Made by a program: the position numbers and the translations under genes
Source: Dictyobacter formicarum
Lineage (GTDB): Bacteria > Chloroflexota > Ktedonobacteria > Ktedonobacterales > Ktedonobacteraceae
Direction of reading: 5' to 3'
Assembly (NCBI RefSeq): GCF_016587435.1
Contig: NZ_BNJJ01000006.1
Span: forward strand, 248,001 to 312,000
Length of the DNA stretch: 64,000 bases
Shown here: positions 10,976 through 19,525 of the stretch, one piece after another
How the letters are laid out: the number at the start of each line of letters is the position of its first letter
Position numbering within the stretch: the first letter of the stretch is position 1
The notes under the pieces: model-generated
What the model was told of the DNA's origin: nothing
The model's input: only the letters and a program-made list of their open reading frames with translations
The model's database searches: none

Positions 10976-11923
10976 CTAGTGAGCTCCGTCAGGAGTCCAG
11001 GTTGGATCAAAATGAGAGTAGCGAACCAGCTCACTATAGCGCTGCGCAATGTCATCCAGAGATAAAGTGGTTAAACCACCAATGCCGAAATCTGCACAGG
11101 CGAAAGAGCCGATAATATTCCCATGCACGACCGCGCGCTTCAGGTCGTCGACAGAGAAGCGCCCGGAAGCATCCGTCTGAACGGTTGAGAGGTAGCCAAG
11201 GAAGCCTCCCGCAAAAGAGTCTCCGGCGCCGGTTGGATCAACTACTTCTTCCAGCGGATATGAAGGTGCGCTAAAATAAGTGCCGTCGGCACCAAAAAGC
11301 AAGGCTCCATAGCTGCCCAGTTTTACTACCACATATTTTAAACCCTGTGTAAAGAAGTGCCGCACGCCCGACAAAATACTGGACTGATTAGTATATTGCC
11401 GAACCTCTTCCTCGCTCATCAAGAGCACATCTACCTGCTTGATTACCTCGGTCAACTTATCACGCGAGGTATTGATCCACAGTTCCATGGTATCCAGAAC
11501 AGTGAACTGGGCATTGGGCATCTGCTGAAGCACCTCCATTTGCAGTTCCGGCTGAATATTGGCCAGGAAAACCAGTGGGCTCTGTGTATAAGCCTCTGGC
11601 ACGACTGGATGGAAATCTCCAAAGACCCCTAGTTGGGTATCGAGGGTATCACGAGCATTCATATCCATGTGATAGCGCCCATGCCAGTGGAAAGTCTTAC
11701 CTTCCTGAATCTGGAGACCATCGAGGTTAACCGAGCGGTTACGCCAGAAGTCAAGATGCTCACGAGGAAAGTCACTCCCTACAATCCCCACCAGATTTAC
11801 CTGATCATAAATAGATGCGGCAGTAGCGAAATAGGATGCTGCTCCTCCCAGGACACTGTCCATCCTGGTAAAAGGAGTTTCTACTGTATCCAGGGCCACT
11901 GAGCCCACAACAAGAATAGGCAA
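10976..11923 (-). CDS. PfkB-family carbohydrate/nucleoside kinase
   Basis: A 315-residue ribokinase-fold kinase. The N-terminal VVGSVALDTVETP and GGAASYFA and the C-terminal signature DPTGAGDSFAGGFLGYL (anion hole and catalytic Asp in GAGDS) are clear. Start is a TTG at 11921-11923 with GGAGG seven bases upstream. It lies between ahcY and mtnA. Adenosine kinase, disposing of the adenosine made by AhcY, or a kinase of a methylthioadenosine-salvage sugar would both fit the context. Neither is proven by sequence. Confidence 0.88.
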   Translation of the reverse strand: MPILVVGSVALDTVETPFTRMDSVLGGAASYFATAASIYDQVNLVGIVGSDFPREHLDFWRNRSVNLDGLQIQEGKTFHWHGRYHMDMNARDTLDTQLGVFGDFHPVVPEAYTQSPLVFLANIQPELQMEVLQQMPNAQFTVLDTMELWINTSRDKLTEVIKQVDVLLMSEEEVRQYTNQSSILSGVRHFFTQGLKYVVVKLGSYGALLFGADGTYFSAPSYPLEEVVDPTGAGDSFAGGFLGYLSTVQTDASGRFSVDDLKRAVVHGNIIGSFACADFGIGGLTTLSLDDIAQRYSELVRYSHFDPTWTPDGAH

Positions 11924-12078
11924 GATTCGCCTCCATAAAAATTGTCTTGTACAATGAGAGAGATTTTTCTCTCAAAAAGTTTCATTAAATGGCACTAATT
12001 TTCCGAGGTGCTGTAAAAAGCATTTGGCAACGCCGTCTGGACGCGGCTAGCTCCGCTCATCCAGATGAATGGAATGGC

Positions 12079-12711
12079 TTAAATCGGGGTGGCATCGCTT
12101 AAATGCTCAATAACACCATCCAGAAAAGCCAGTGTATTGTTGAATTTGTTTCGGGCCATGTTACGGGCCGGGGTGGTATTTAATGATTGGTACAGCTCAA
12201 TAAAACGCTCTTCGACATGGCGCAAAATCGCAGCCAGCACCTCACCGGTGACCGCTCGGTTTGGATAGCGAGCCCCGAACTCGATGAGTGAAGTAACCAC
12301 GGCCAATCCACTTAAGCGGCCCAGTTTATCCGCATCATAGAGAATATGACCCTCAGTCACCGTTTCAGTGCGTTGATCAGGTGCAACTACCGTGGTATGA
12401 GTCAAAATAGCCTGCTCTACGCGTTGCACCTGCTCTTCAGGTGCATCAAGCTTGCGCAGAAACTCAACTGCCATCTCAGCTGATTTAACCTGGTGATCCA
12501 GGAAACCATGGGTCACAGTTGAAATGTCATGAAGATAGCCAGCAATAATCAATGCATCAGTATCGATGGCAACGGCCTGGTCTTCCTGCGCCTCTAATTC
12601 AAGAGCCAGCAATTTGCAATTCGCGACCACAGCGCTCACATAGCGAAAGCCTTCGCCACCCATAACTCCTTCTGCGTATTGGGCTGCAGCTTGCACGACA
12701 TCTGTATCCAT
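12079..12711 (-). CDS. HD-domain phosphohydrolase-like protein
   Basis: A 210-residue protein with an HD-type metal site: His-Asp in AGYLHDIS (about 57-64), a further His in AILTHT, and Asp in LYDADKLGRL. HD proteins are mostly phosphatases or phosphodiesterases. It starts 24 bases downstream of the mtnA stop on the same strand, so it is probably translated from the same mRNA and may act on a salvage intermediate; that is inference. A hairpin at 12036-12065 downstream may end the transcript. Confidence 0.75.
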   Translation of the reverse strand: MDTDVVQAAAQYAEGVMGGEGFRYVSAVVANCKLLALELEAQEDQAVAIDTDALIIAGYLHDISTVTHGFLDHQVKSAEMAVEFLRKLDAPEEQVQRVEQAILTHTTVVAPDQRTETVTEGHILYDADKLGRLSGLAVVTSLIEFGARYPNRAVTGEVLAAILRHVEERFIELYQSLNTTPARNMARNKFNNTLAFLDGVIEHLSDATPI

Positions 12712-12735
12712 TCCTAATTTTACCTTCCGTAAAAG

Positions 12736-13833
12736 CTAGTGTTCCGTATTCATCCCCCTCAGATTTTCACGATACGGAGGTCGCACGATCCCTTTTTCTG
12801 TAATAATAGCAGCTATATAGGGATGAGGCGTGACATCAAAAGCGGGGTTAGCCACCGTGACACCAGCGGGAGCGATCGGGGTCCCATACAATGTCGTTAC
12901 TTCCTCAGACCTCCGTTGCTCTATGGGAATCTGATCTCCTGAGGGGAGTGAGAGGTCAATCGTAGAGCAAGGAGCCACCACATACAGCGGAATCTGGTGA
13001 GCATGGGCCAGTACAGCCAGGCTATAGGTGCCAATTTTGTTAGCGACATCGCCGTTAGCAGTGATGCGGTCGGCTCCCACAAAAATAGCGCGAATATCGC
13101 CCTGGCGCATAAAATGGCCCGCCATGTTATCAGTAATCAGCGTCAGCGGAACGCCTTCTTGCTGCAACTCCCACGCCGTCAAGCGTGCTCCCTGAAGGAT
13201 AGGACGCGTTTCATCAACCAGGACATGCAGGTGCTTGCCGCTGCGTGCCGCCACATATATCGGGGCCAGCGCGGTCCCGATGCCTGTTGTGGCCAGGGCA
13301 CCAGCATTACAATGTGTCAATAATGTATCGCCATCAGCAATCAATTCGGCCCCATAGACGCCCATCTGCCAGCAAGCCTGTGCATCTTCAGCGGCAATTG
13401 CTTGCGCCTCTTCTTTCAATAGGGTCACTAGTTGCCGGGTCGACCGGGCCTCTAAGCAGACACGCTGCATACGCTCGGTTGCCCAGAATAAATTCACTGC
13501 CGTGGGTCGAGTACGGCATAGGAGTTGGGCAACCTCATACACGTGCTCATTAAGCTCAGCTAGTGTGAGCTCTTGCTGGCTTGCCTGACGCTCAGCCAAC
13601 AGTCGCGCGGCGGCCAGAGCAATGCCAAAGGCGGCCGTGACGCCAATAGCCGGTGCACCTCTTACTCTCAAACTGGCGATCGCTTCGGCCACCTGCTGTT
13701 CATGCTGAAGGTGCAGAGTAACAATCTGTTGCGGTAAAAGAGATTGATCCAGTATGCCAACCTGCACACGATCAGGTGGATCTTCCTCCCACCACACTGT
13801 CCGCACCTGCGAATGAAACAAATTGTCATTCAT
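12736..13833 (-). CDS. mtnA: S-methyl-5-thioribose-1-phosphate isomerase
   Basis: A 365-residue member of the eIF2B-alpha-like isomerase family, converting methylthioribose-1-phosphate to methylthioribulose-1-phosphate in methionine salvage. Family marks are SLRVRGAPAIGVTAAFG near the N-terminus, the catalytic Cys in LLTHCNAGALATTGIGTAL, and the catalytic Asp in VGADRITANGDVANKIGTY. Start ATG with GAGGAG nine bases before it. No mtnP, mtnB, mtnC or mtnD is in the window, so the full pathway is not shown here. A ribose-1,5-bisphosphate isomerase role is a less likely alternative. Confidence 0.93.
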   Translation of the reverse strand: MNDNLFHSQVRTVWWEEDPPDRVQVGILDQSLLPQQIVTLHLQHEQQVAEAIASLRVRGAPAIGVTAAFGIALAAARLLAERQASQQELTLAELNEHVYEVAQLLCRTRPTAVNLFWATERMQRVCLEARSTRQLVTLLKEEAQAIAAEDAQACWQMGVYGAELIADGDTLLTHCNAGALATTGIGTALAPIYVAARSGKHLHVLVDETRPILQGARLTAWELQQEGVPLTLITDNMAGHFMRQGDIRAIFVGADRITANGDVANKIGTYSLAVLAHAHQIPLYVVAPCSTIDLSLPSGDQIPIEQRRSEEVTTLYGTPIAPAGVTVANPAFDVTPHPYIAAIITEKGIVRPPYRENLRGMNTEH

Positions 13834-14234
13834 GGGATTGGAGCTCCTCTAAATCTTACCATGCACTCGTTGGATGGTAAGACGTTTTGGGCATAATCCC
13901 CCGATATGTAACGAAGGGGTAACGCAAACCGCGCTTTATGCACCCAATAGTACTAACCCATAAGTGAATGATTGCGGTAAATCCTCCAGAGTATGCTACC
14001 ATGATAAACGATACAACACTCAACAGCAAGTATGCATGACTACTTTATCATGTTACTGATAGCGTTAGTTGTCCGTTCCACTAGACAGAAGGAAAAAGCG
14101 TTTCCGTCGCGCCAGGGGTGCACTCGCTCGTGTGAAGTGCCTGCCCACCATACTATATGGCCTGGAGATCGCTACTAATCCTCTTGCATGGAACGGACAA
14201 GAGAACACAGTAGCTATCGAAGGGATTGTAGCGC
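13834..14234. other. Divergent intergenic region with hairpins
   Basis: Separates mtnA (minus) from the second ECF sigma (plus). Near mtnA a hairpin with arms TCTTACCA and TGGTAAGA (13854-13882) ends 5 bases before the mtnA ribosome site and could influence translation. The plus-strand half contains the structured leader listed separately. No coding gene is seen. Confidence 0.5.
14059..14218 (+). ncRNA. Candidate structured leader RNA of the ECF sigma operon
   Basis: Nested pairings define a compact RNA ending 17 bases before the sigma start. An outer helix pairs GATAGC (14059) with GCTATC (14213-14218). A perfect 12-base helix pairs TTGTCCGTTCCA (14069-14080) with TGGAACGGACAA (14189-14200). 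Inside are a GGAAA/TTTCC hairpin, a CCAGG/CCTGG helix, GCACT/AGTGC and CCATA-cta-TATGG. No known riboswitch was recognised. It could be a regulatory leader, a separate small RNA, or a mobile palindrome. Confidence 0.5.
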
Positions 14235-14771
14235 ATGGTCCGGGTGGAAGCCAAGGAAAACTCCTGGTCTTTTGAACAAATTTACGACGAATACAAAACA
14301 CCTATTTACAACTATGTCTATCATTTGGTAGGGGATCGTGAGCAGGCCGATGACCTGACACAGGATACCTTTCTGAAGGCTTTTCGTGCTCTGCCAAAAA
14401 TGGATGCGAACTTAAAATTGTCGGCCTGGCTTTATCGTATTGCTACTAATACAGCATATGATGCCTTACGTCGTCGCAAGCTGATTGCCTGGTTACCCTG
14501 GCAAGATCTCGACCACGAACCAGCGGACGTTGAGAGTGCAGATCCACAAGAGATATATGGCACCACTGAAATGGTTCGTGCAGCACTGCGCCGCATGCCT
14601 CAGCAGTATAGGGCAGCACTGTTATTATATACTCAGGAGGGTTTCTCCTATAGCGAAATTGCCCATACCCTGAACATTGCTGAGAGCGGCGTCAAAATGT
14701 ATCTTTCGCGTGCACGTCAGTCGTTTCGAGAGCATTATCGGTCCCTGGAACAAGGAGGAGGCACTAAATGA
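14235..14771 (+). CDS. ECF-type RNA polymerase sigma factor
   Basis: A compact 178-residue ECF factor. Region 2 spans about residues 12-85 (QADDLTQDTFLKAFRALP, AWLYRIATNTAYDALRRRK) and region 4 about 115-168 (YSEIAHTLNIAESGVKMYLS). Unlike the ECF factor at 3525 it has no N-terminal extension, but the RRRKLIAWLP stretch is closely alike, pointing to a duplication of sigma/anti-sigma pairs. The stop overlaps the start of the anti-sigma gene in ATGA. A structured leader lies directly upstream. Confidence 0.95.
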   Translation: MVRVEAKENSWSFEQIYDEYKTPIYNYVYHLVGDREQADDLTQDTFLKAFRALPKMDANLKLSAWLYRIATNTAYDALRRRKLIAWLPWQDLDHEPADVESADPQEIYGTTEMVRAALRRMPQQYRAALLLYTQEGFSYSEIAHTLNIAESGVKMYLSRARQSFREHYRSLEQGGGTK

Positions 14772-15271
14772 ACTGTGAGCAGGTCAGGGATTTGCTCAGT
14801 GCTTACCTTGACGATCAGCTCACAGCAGATGAGCGCCAGAGGGTGAGCGCCCATCTGCCTTCTTGTCCACAATGTGCTGGCATCCTGGCTGATTATCGCC
14901 GTTTTGATGCCCTGCTGGCCCAACTACCACGGGTCACTCCTACGCCTGATCTGCGTAACAGGATACTGGCTACAACTGGTCCATTCATCAGCGACGGTCA
15001 GCAAAAGTCTCCTGATGCGCATAGCCATTCGCTACATTATACTCCATTGTTCTTGCCGATACGGAATTTTTTTCCTAAACAACAAACAATAGATAACACA
15101 CAAACGCTCTCAAAATCATCCTCCTTCCCCCAGCCTTCTCAACCGCTGCTCAACCACTATCCCAGGCGCAACACCTTTGGTCTGCAACTAACCCTCATTT
15201 TGATCCTTGTCCTTCTAACCTATGGTATCCGGCTATTCTTTGTTCATTACAGCTGGCAAAAACGCTCTTAG
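14768..15271 (+). CDS. Zinc-finger anti-sigma factor with C-terminal membrane anchor
   Basis: A 167-residue protein with the anti-sigma zinc site Cys3, His29, Cys33, Cys36 (HLPSCPQC). A polar Ser/Pro-rich linker follows, then one membrane segment near the C-terminus (about residues 137-161, LTLILILVLLTYG). Only a few residues lie beyond the membrane, so this form lacks the large outside sensor seen in its relative at 4334 and must be controlled differently, perhaps by proteolysis or a partner. ATGA overlap with the sigma gene implies coupled translation and stoichiometric binding. Confidence 0.87.
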   Translation: MNCEQVRDLLSAYLDDQLTADERQRVSAHLPSCPQCAGILADYRRFDALLAQLPRVTPTPDLRNRILATTGPFISDGQQKSPDAHSHSLHYTPLFLPIRNFFPKQQTIDNTQTLSKSSSFPQPSQPLLNHYPRRNTFGLQLTLILILVLLTYGIRLFFVHYSWQKRS

Positions 15272-15330
15272 CTAAAAAGGGCTACTACCATATTTCCCGA
15301 TCCTCAACAAAAAGGGGCTGATAACATGAC

Positions 15331-15598
15331 ATGGATCTGACCGCCCTTACCCTTGAACCGCAAATGGACGGCTCTTACCTTGTTTTAGGTGTACCGACAA
15401 CGGGGAATGACCCAGAGTTTGCCGAACTCATATACAGGTATGACACACTTGTGAGGGTTGATAAGCAAAGTATGCGTGGTCTCTCTCGCCCGTGTTGTCG
15501 ATGCCTTGCGTGGTGTTCCTGGCCAAGAACACGTTCTGCAACTGGAACGCGCAGGCCAGCGCGTCGTGGTGAGTGTTCCAGTTGCACGCATACTATAG
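15331..15598 (+). pseudogene. Small unrecognised gene broken by a +1 frameshift
   Basis: From the ATG at 15331 a sensible coding frame runs for about 50 residues (GSYLVLGVPTTGNDPEFAEL, LVRVDKQSM). It then gives way to Cys/Arg-rich nonsense, while the neighbouring frame continues sensibly (ARVVDALRGVPGQEH, RVVVSVPVARIL) to a TAG at 15596-15598. Joining the two gives about 88 residues. A single-base change near 15475 explains this. AAAGGGG lies about 14 bases before the start. Function not recognised; sequencing error is an alternative to real decay. Confidence 0.45.
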
Positions 15599-15644
15599 AG
15601 GTCGCAGAGAGAAAGGGGAAAGGGACTATCTAGAGAGGGTGTCA

Positions 15645-15851
15645 ATGTACAAGATGTCGATTGCATTCTACCCTATCTCCGCAGAATTTACGTGGAGGCA
15701 TTTAGGCAAAGGCGCAGTTCTTGTTTCTGTTCTCTCAGCAATTGGAGCGGTCATAGTTGCTGTACTGATTTATCACGAAAAAGTAACCAGCTACCAGCTG
15801 ATCGGACCCGTACTAGGTATCGCTGCAATATTAATGAGTAGCTGCGGCTAA
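15645..15851 (+). pseudogene. C-terminal fragment of an EamA/DMT-type transporter (probable)
   Basis: A 68-residue frame whose last 50 residues look like the end of a drug/metabolite transporter: two membrane segments (VLVSVLSAIGAVIVAVLIYH and [15 protein letters not shown]) joined by the family-like HEKVTSYQLIG turn. A full EamA protein has about ten segments, so this would be a relic, although a GAGGG lies before the ATG. Its last 21 bases overlap the convergent Nudix gene. Confidence 0.4.
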
Positions 15852-16346
15852 GGCAGCTTCATAAAACTCATGGTGTAATTTTACCCACGAGACCTTTAAA
15901 GCTTCTGATGGGGCAAAAAGAGCACATCCTTGTGATTCCTCTGTTGGAACAAACTCATCCATCGACACTACTTGGGACCAATAAAATATCTGATAACTAT
16001 CAGGGTAGGGGTAACGATATCCTTCAGGTTTAGGACAAAGGTGCCGTAAACGTTGATACCCAAGCAGGTGCAACGGCCCTAATGTTGCCCCTGTTTCTTC
16101 ATACACTTCTCGGCGAGCAGCCTCTTCAGCAAGTTCACCAGGCTCAACATGACCTCCAGGAATGTCCCATCCACGATCAATCAAGTTCGTCAGCAGGAGA
16201 CGATCGCCGGAAAAAGCTAAGGCAAAAGCTGTCGATATCGCCTCACTTGGAGGGAGATGAGAGGAAAGGACAAGCCAACCTTCATTTGGTTTAGGTAGCC
16301 ATACAATATCTTTCTCGATACGAAGAATTTTTTCAGCTTTCTGCAT
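15831..16346 (-). CDS. Nudix hydrolase
   Basis: A 171-residue protein with an intact Nudix box: [17 protein letters not shown] followed by VYEETGA, including the REVYEE metal-binding helix, at about residues 66-89. These enzymes hydrolyse nucleoside diphosphates linked to another moiety. The exact substrate is not visible. It overlaps the convergent membrane fragment by 21 bases at its 3' end, which suggests that the neighbour arrived or decayed there. Confidence 0.9.
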   Translation of the reverse strand: MQKAEKILRIEKDIVWLPKPNEGWLVLSSHLPPSEAISTAFALAFSGDRLLLTNLIDRGWDIPGGHVEPGELAEEAARREVYEETGATLGPLHLLGYQRLRHLCPKPEGYRYPYPDSYQIFYWSQVVSMDEFVPTEESQGCALFAPSEALKVSWVKLHHEFYEAALAAATH

Positions 16347-16740
16347 TTTTACTCCATAAATCTATAAAGGTAGTTATTTCAACAAAAGGTAATATAACAT
16401 ATAAAAGCAACGAATGTCTAACATTGTCAGCAATATCAAAAAGTACTCAGTGAACATACACCACTTCTTATGTAGTTCAAATCCTCCCATCGCCAAATCA
16501 CCCATTTACCAGTTGATTGAAATTATAATCTTTGCCACATAAATTGCATTTATCTCAACCAGATAGCATATACGCAAAAAATACCTGGATTATTTACTCC
16601 AGGTGCTTTTTATAACCATAGAAAAAATGATAAAATGTATATAATGTACAGTTCTTAGATACTGAAATTAAAGCAAGAAAAAATGTCCAATGTAATACAT
16701 AAAGTAATCGTAAAGAATCCGCAAAGTGGCTTTAAACCTG
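16347..16740. other. AT-rich intergenic region with an isolated terminator
   Basis: No gene is visible. It separates the divergent Nudix gene and the sensor-kinase operon. The only strong structure is the hairpin at 16574-16610, listed separately. Confidence 0.5.
16574..16610. terminator. Bidirectional terminator-like hairpin without a gene to end
   Basis: Arms ACCTGGA (16583-16589) and TCCAGGT (16598-16604), with a T-run on both strands (CTTTTT on plus, ATTTTTT on minus). Both flanking genes are transcribed away from it, so it has no gene to terminate and may mark a lost gene. Confidence 0.55.
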
Positions 16741-16770
16741 TTTACTTTGAATAAGATTATACGTTATAAT
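16741..16770 (+). promoter_or_regulatory. Promoter of the sensor-kinase leader
   Basis: TTTACT (16741-16746), an 18-base spacer and a consensus TATAAT (16765-16770). Transcription would start around 16777, just before the GC-rich structured leader. Confidence 0.6.
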
Positions 16771-16776
16771 ACATAG

Positions 16777-16972
16777 GCTTAGGATGGATGGCGGGATGTG
16801 CGTAGGCAAGCAGACCCACCTCGACGAGCAGCTTGTAGCGGACATCTAAGATTTACGTGCAACCTTTTCCCCATGGGGTTCGCACGCGCACCTCCTGGAG
16901 TTTCGCGTCGCGCCAGAAGCAGACGCGTTGTAAGGGGAAGACGAGCTGGCACCCCGTCCTCCCCTTGCTTTT
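16777..16972 (+). ncRNA. Candidate structured leader RNA with attenuator-like hairpin
   Basis: A GC-rich island starting a few bases after a TATAAT box and ending just before the kinase ribosome site. Visible helices: GATGT-g-CG (16795-16802) with CG-g-ACATC (16839-16846) enclosing CAAGC/GCTTG and CTC-gac-GAG; CGTGC-AACC (16856-16864) with GGTT-c-GCACG (16877-16886); CGCGTC/GACGCG (16904-16927); and AAGGGGA-a-GACG with CGTC-c-TCCCCTT (16932-16966), followed by GCTTTT. The last resembles a terminator, so the element may be a riboswitch-like attenuator or a free small RNA. No known class was recognised. Confidence 0.5.
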
Positions 16973-16993
16973 ACCATGGGTAGGAAGGGTCAC

Positions 16994-19525
16994 ATGCAAT
17001 TCACAGTACGATCACTGGGTGGAAAACTGATAATAGTTGCAACGTTGACTCTTTTGCTTTGTATGCTCCTCTTTTCAATCGTTTCCTGGGGTATGTTCAG
17101 GTTCTATTCAGAATATCAAGCCAGGAGAGACGCACAATCACATCTTTCTCATATACAGGTCGCCTATCAGGAACATACCAGGTCTTTCATACAAACTGTC
17201 AATAAGATAACACAGGATAAACAATTTACTGCAACGCTCGCACGCTCTTCAGCAGCGAACGGCAGTAGCGCTGTCCGTACCCTGCTTGATCAATACGCGA
17301 CCAGTAATTCTCTGTATTCGCTAGATATTTTTGATAAGAATGGTCATGAACTAACTCCCGCCGCACTTCCATTGACCAGCGCGCAACAACAACGTATGAT
17401 AGGGGCCAGCCAGGGACAAACAATACTACTGCTCCAGCCGCTGGCCCAGGCCTCTCCCACTACAGCATCCAGACCACAGTGGCTGCTTTTATTAGCTCTT
17501 CCTACACCGACATATCCCGGAGGAGTCATGGTGGCCGCGCAGGCCATCAATAGTCAGTTTATGCAAGATCTCAGCCAGCAGGCCGATACCAAACTATTAA
17601 CCTGTGTGCAGAACCAGTTTATGGGTGCGACCGAATTAGATCTGCTACAGGCTACCACGCTGCAAAATATATCGCAGCAAGAACTTTGCCAGAGCGAAGA
17701 GCCACGGATAGTGAAGAGTAACCGGTCATACCTGGTACAGGGTCACAGCATGCACCTGGCCCAACAGGTAGCCGGTACGCCCGACCTGACACTGACCACA
17801 ATTGAGCCACTCTATAACCTCAACATCCATCCCAGGCGGTCAGCGCTATTGATCGTGGGTACAGGTCTGGTTGTATTTTCACTGGGCATCATTCTCTTCT
17901 CCTTTTTTACCAGTGTCTTACTAATCCGACCGCTCCGCCGCCTGCAGACTCATGCCCAGATTCTGGTAGCCCAGAACACGGGTGTGCAGATGGAGTTGCC
18001 GAGTGCCAACGAACTGTCAATGCTGGCCCATTCTTATCAGCTATTAAACGAATCGCTCTACAATGAGAGCCAGGCCTTGATCGACCAGACGCATAACCTG
18101 CTGGTAATGAGTGACGCCCTGATGTCCACATTAAACCTGGAGCAACTGCTGAACGAGTTTGTATCGCGCATGGGTCATATCATGCAGGTAAAGCACGTGG
18201 CATTGCTGCTCTATGGACGCGAAAGTATCGCACCCTGGGCGGTAGCGCAGTGGTCGGAGACGCCTGAGAAGCCACCGCAACTGGAGGCGTCAGTCCCCAA
18301 AAACACGGTCACAGTTTATACTGATCCAAATAACGATATCACCATGGCCGTGACCAGCAAAATGGCTGCCATCCCTAATCCACATTCGCTGACACCCAGC
18401 GCGAAACGCGCCGCCATCCGCGCCAGCGCGCCAGTTACAGAGAGCACCATCAAACAGTCGCGCATCCCCAATCACGCCCTGCGTGAACTGGATATGACGT
18501 TGGCGCGCATGGCGATACATCGGCAAAAGATCGTCTACGGCGAAGACATCACTACTATTTATCAGAAAAAACAGGAGCACTGGGCCCGTCTGGCATTAGA
18601 AGCCGGCTATTGCTCTGCCATTGCGGTACCGCTGCTCTTGCAGGACCAGGCAATTGGTGCATTTATACTTTATACTGAAGAGTCACACCCGATCAGCAAT
18701 CGCGATACCTTCTTACTCAGTACAGCCGCATTGCAAACATCGATGGCCATTGAAAATGCGCTCTTATTTGCAGAAGTCAAGGATAAGAATGCAGCCCTTG
18801 AACGCGCTAACCATTTGAAATCTCAGTTTCTGGCCAATGTAACCCATGAGCTACGCACGCCACTGCATAGTATCATAAGCTATGGCGCACTCATCCTGGA
18901 AGGATTTGTGGATGGGTCGCTCACAACGGAACAGGAACAACACATCCAATTTATGGTAAACCGAGCCGAGGATCTCTCGCACCTGGTCGACGATATGCTG
19001 GATCTCTCAAAAATCGAAGCCGACCGTATCGAGATAAAATCTGAACCACTTGAGCTAGCAACCAGCCTGTCCGAGGTGGTTGAACAATTGAAGCCACTGG
19101 CCAACAATAAAGAGCTCTATCTACGTCTGGAAATCGACAACGGCTTACCGCAGGTTGCGGCCGATGAGCATCGCTTGCGCCAGGTGGTCATTAATCTGGT
19201 TTCAAATGCCATCAAATTTACTGAAAAAGGGGGCGTAACCATTCACTGCCACCACTTGAAACAGCAGGGTATGATGCAAATCGCGGTAACAGACACCGGG
19301 ATCGGTATTTCGCCCGCAGTTCTGGGCTACATCTTTGAAGCATTTCGCCAGGCCGATGGCAGCACAACCAGGCGTTTCGGTGGTACAGGGCTTGGCCTCA
19401 CTATCGCGAAAAAACTCATTGAATTGCAAGGCGGTGAAATCGCGGTGGAAAGTGTACCAGGAGAAGGGTCTACATTTTCGTTCACATTGCCAGTTGCGGA
19501 CCCGCTTGAAGTGAAAATCACATGA
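16994..19525 (+). CDS. Membrane sensor histidine kinase (HAMP-GAF-HisKA-HATPase)
   Basis: An 843-residue kinase. Order: membrane segment about 9-33, extracytoplasmic sensor about 34-280, second membrane segment about 283-306, HAMP about 310-360, GAF-like domain about 380-590, HisKA with phosphoacceptor His618 in ANVTHELRTPLH, and an ATPase domain with N box NLVSNAIKF, G1 DTGIGIS and G2 GGTGLGLTI. The start at 16994 is chosen because AGGAAGG lies five bases upstream; the ATG at 16976 has no such site. The stop overlaps the response regulator gene in ATGA. The GAF ligand and the outside signal are unknown. Confidence 0.95.
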   Translation: MQFTVRSLGGKLIIVATLTLLLCMLLFSIVSWGMFRFYSEYQARRDAQSHLSHIQVAYQEHTRSFIQTVNKITQDKQFTATLARSSAANGSSAVRTLLDQYATSNSLYSLDIFDKNGHELTPAALPLTSAQQQRMIGASQGQTILLLQPLAQASPTTASRPQWLLLLALPTPTYPGGVMVAAQAINSQFMQDLSQQADTKLLTCVQNQFMGATELDLLQATTLQNISQQELCQSEEPRIVKSNRSYLVQGHSMHLAQQVAGTPDLTLTTIEPLYNLNIHPRRSALLIVGTGLVVFSLGIILFSFFTSVLLIRPLRRLQTHAQILVAQNTGVQMELPSANELSMLAHSYQLLNESLYNESQALIDQTHNLLVMSDALMSTLNLEQLLNEFVSRMGHIMQVKHVALLLYGRESIAPWAVAQWSETPEKPPQLEASVPKNTVTVYTDPNNDITMAVTSKMAAIPNPHSLTPSAKRAAIRASAPVTESTIKQSRIPNHALRELDMTLARMAIHRQKIVYGEDITTIYQKKQEHWARLALEAGYCSAIAVPLLLQDQAIGAFILYTEESHPISNRDTFLLSTAALQTSMAIENALLFAEVKDKNAALERANHLKSQFLANVTHELRTPLHSIISYGALILEGFVDGSLTTEQEQHIQFMVNRAEDLSHLVDDMLDLSKIEADRIEIKSEPLELATSLSEVVEQLKPLANNKELYLRLEIDNGLPQVAADEHRLRQVVINLVSNAIKFTEKGGVTIHCHHLKQQGMMQIAVTDTGIGISPAVLGYIFEAFRQADGSTTRRFGGTGLGLTIAKKLIELQGGEIAVESVPGEGSTFSFTLPVADPLEVKIT

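Noticed and set aside
13854..13882. Second SAM-type riboswitch before mtnA
   Set aside because: Only a simple hairpin is present; none of the S-box or SAH core sequences is found.
16476..16510. AGTTCAAATCCTCCCATCGCCA, resembling the 3' end of a tRNA
   Set aside because: The T-stem does not pair and no acceptor, D or anticodon arms can be built upstream.
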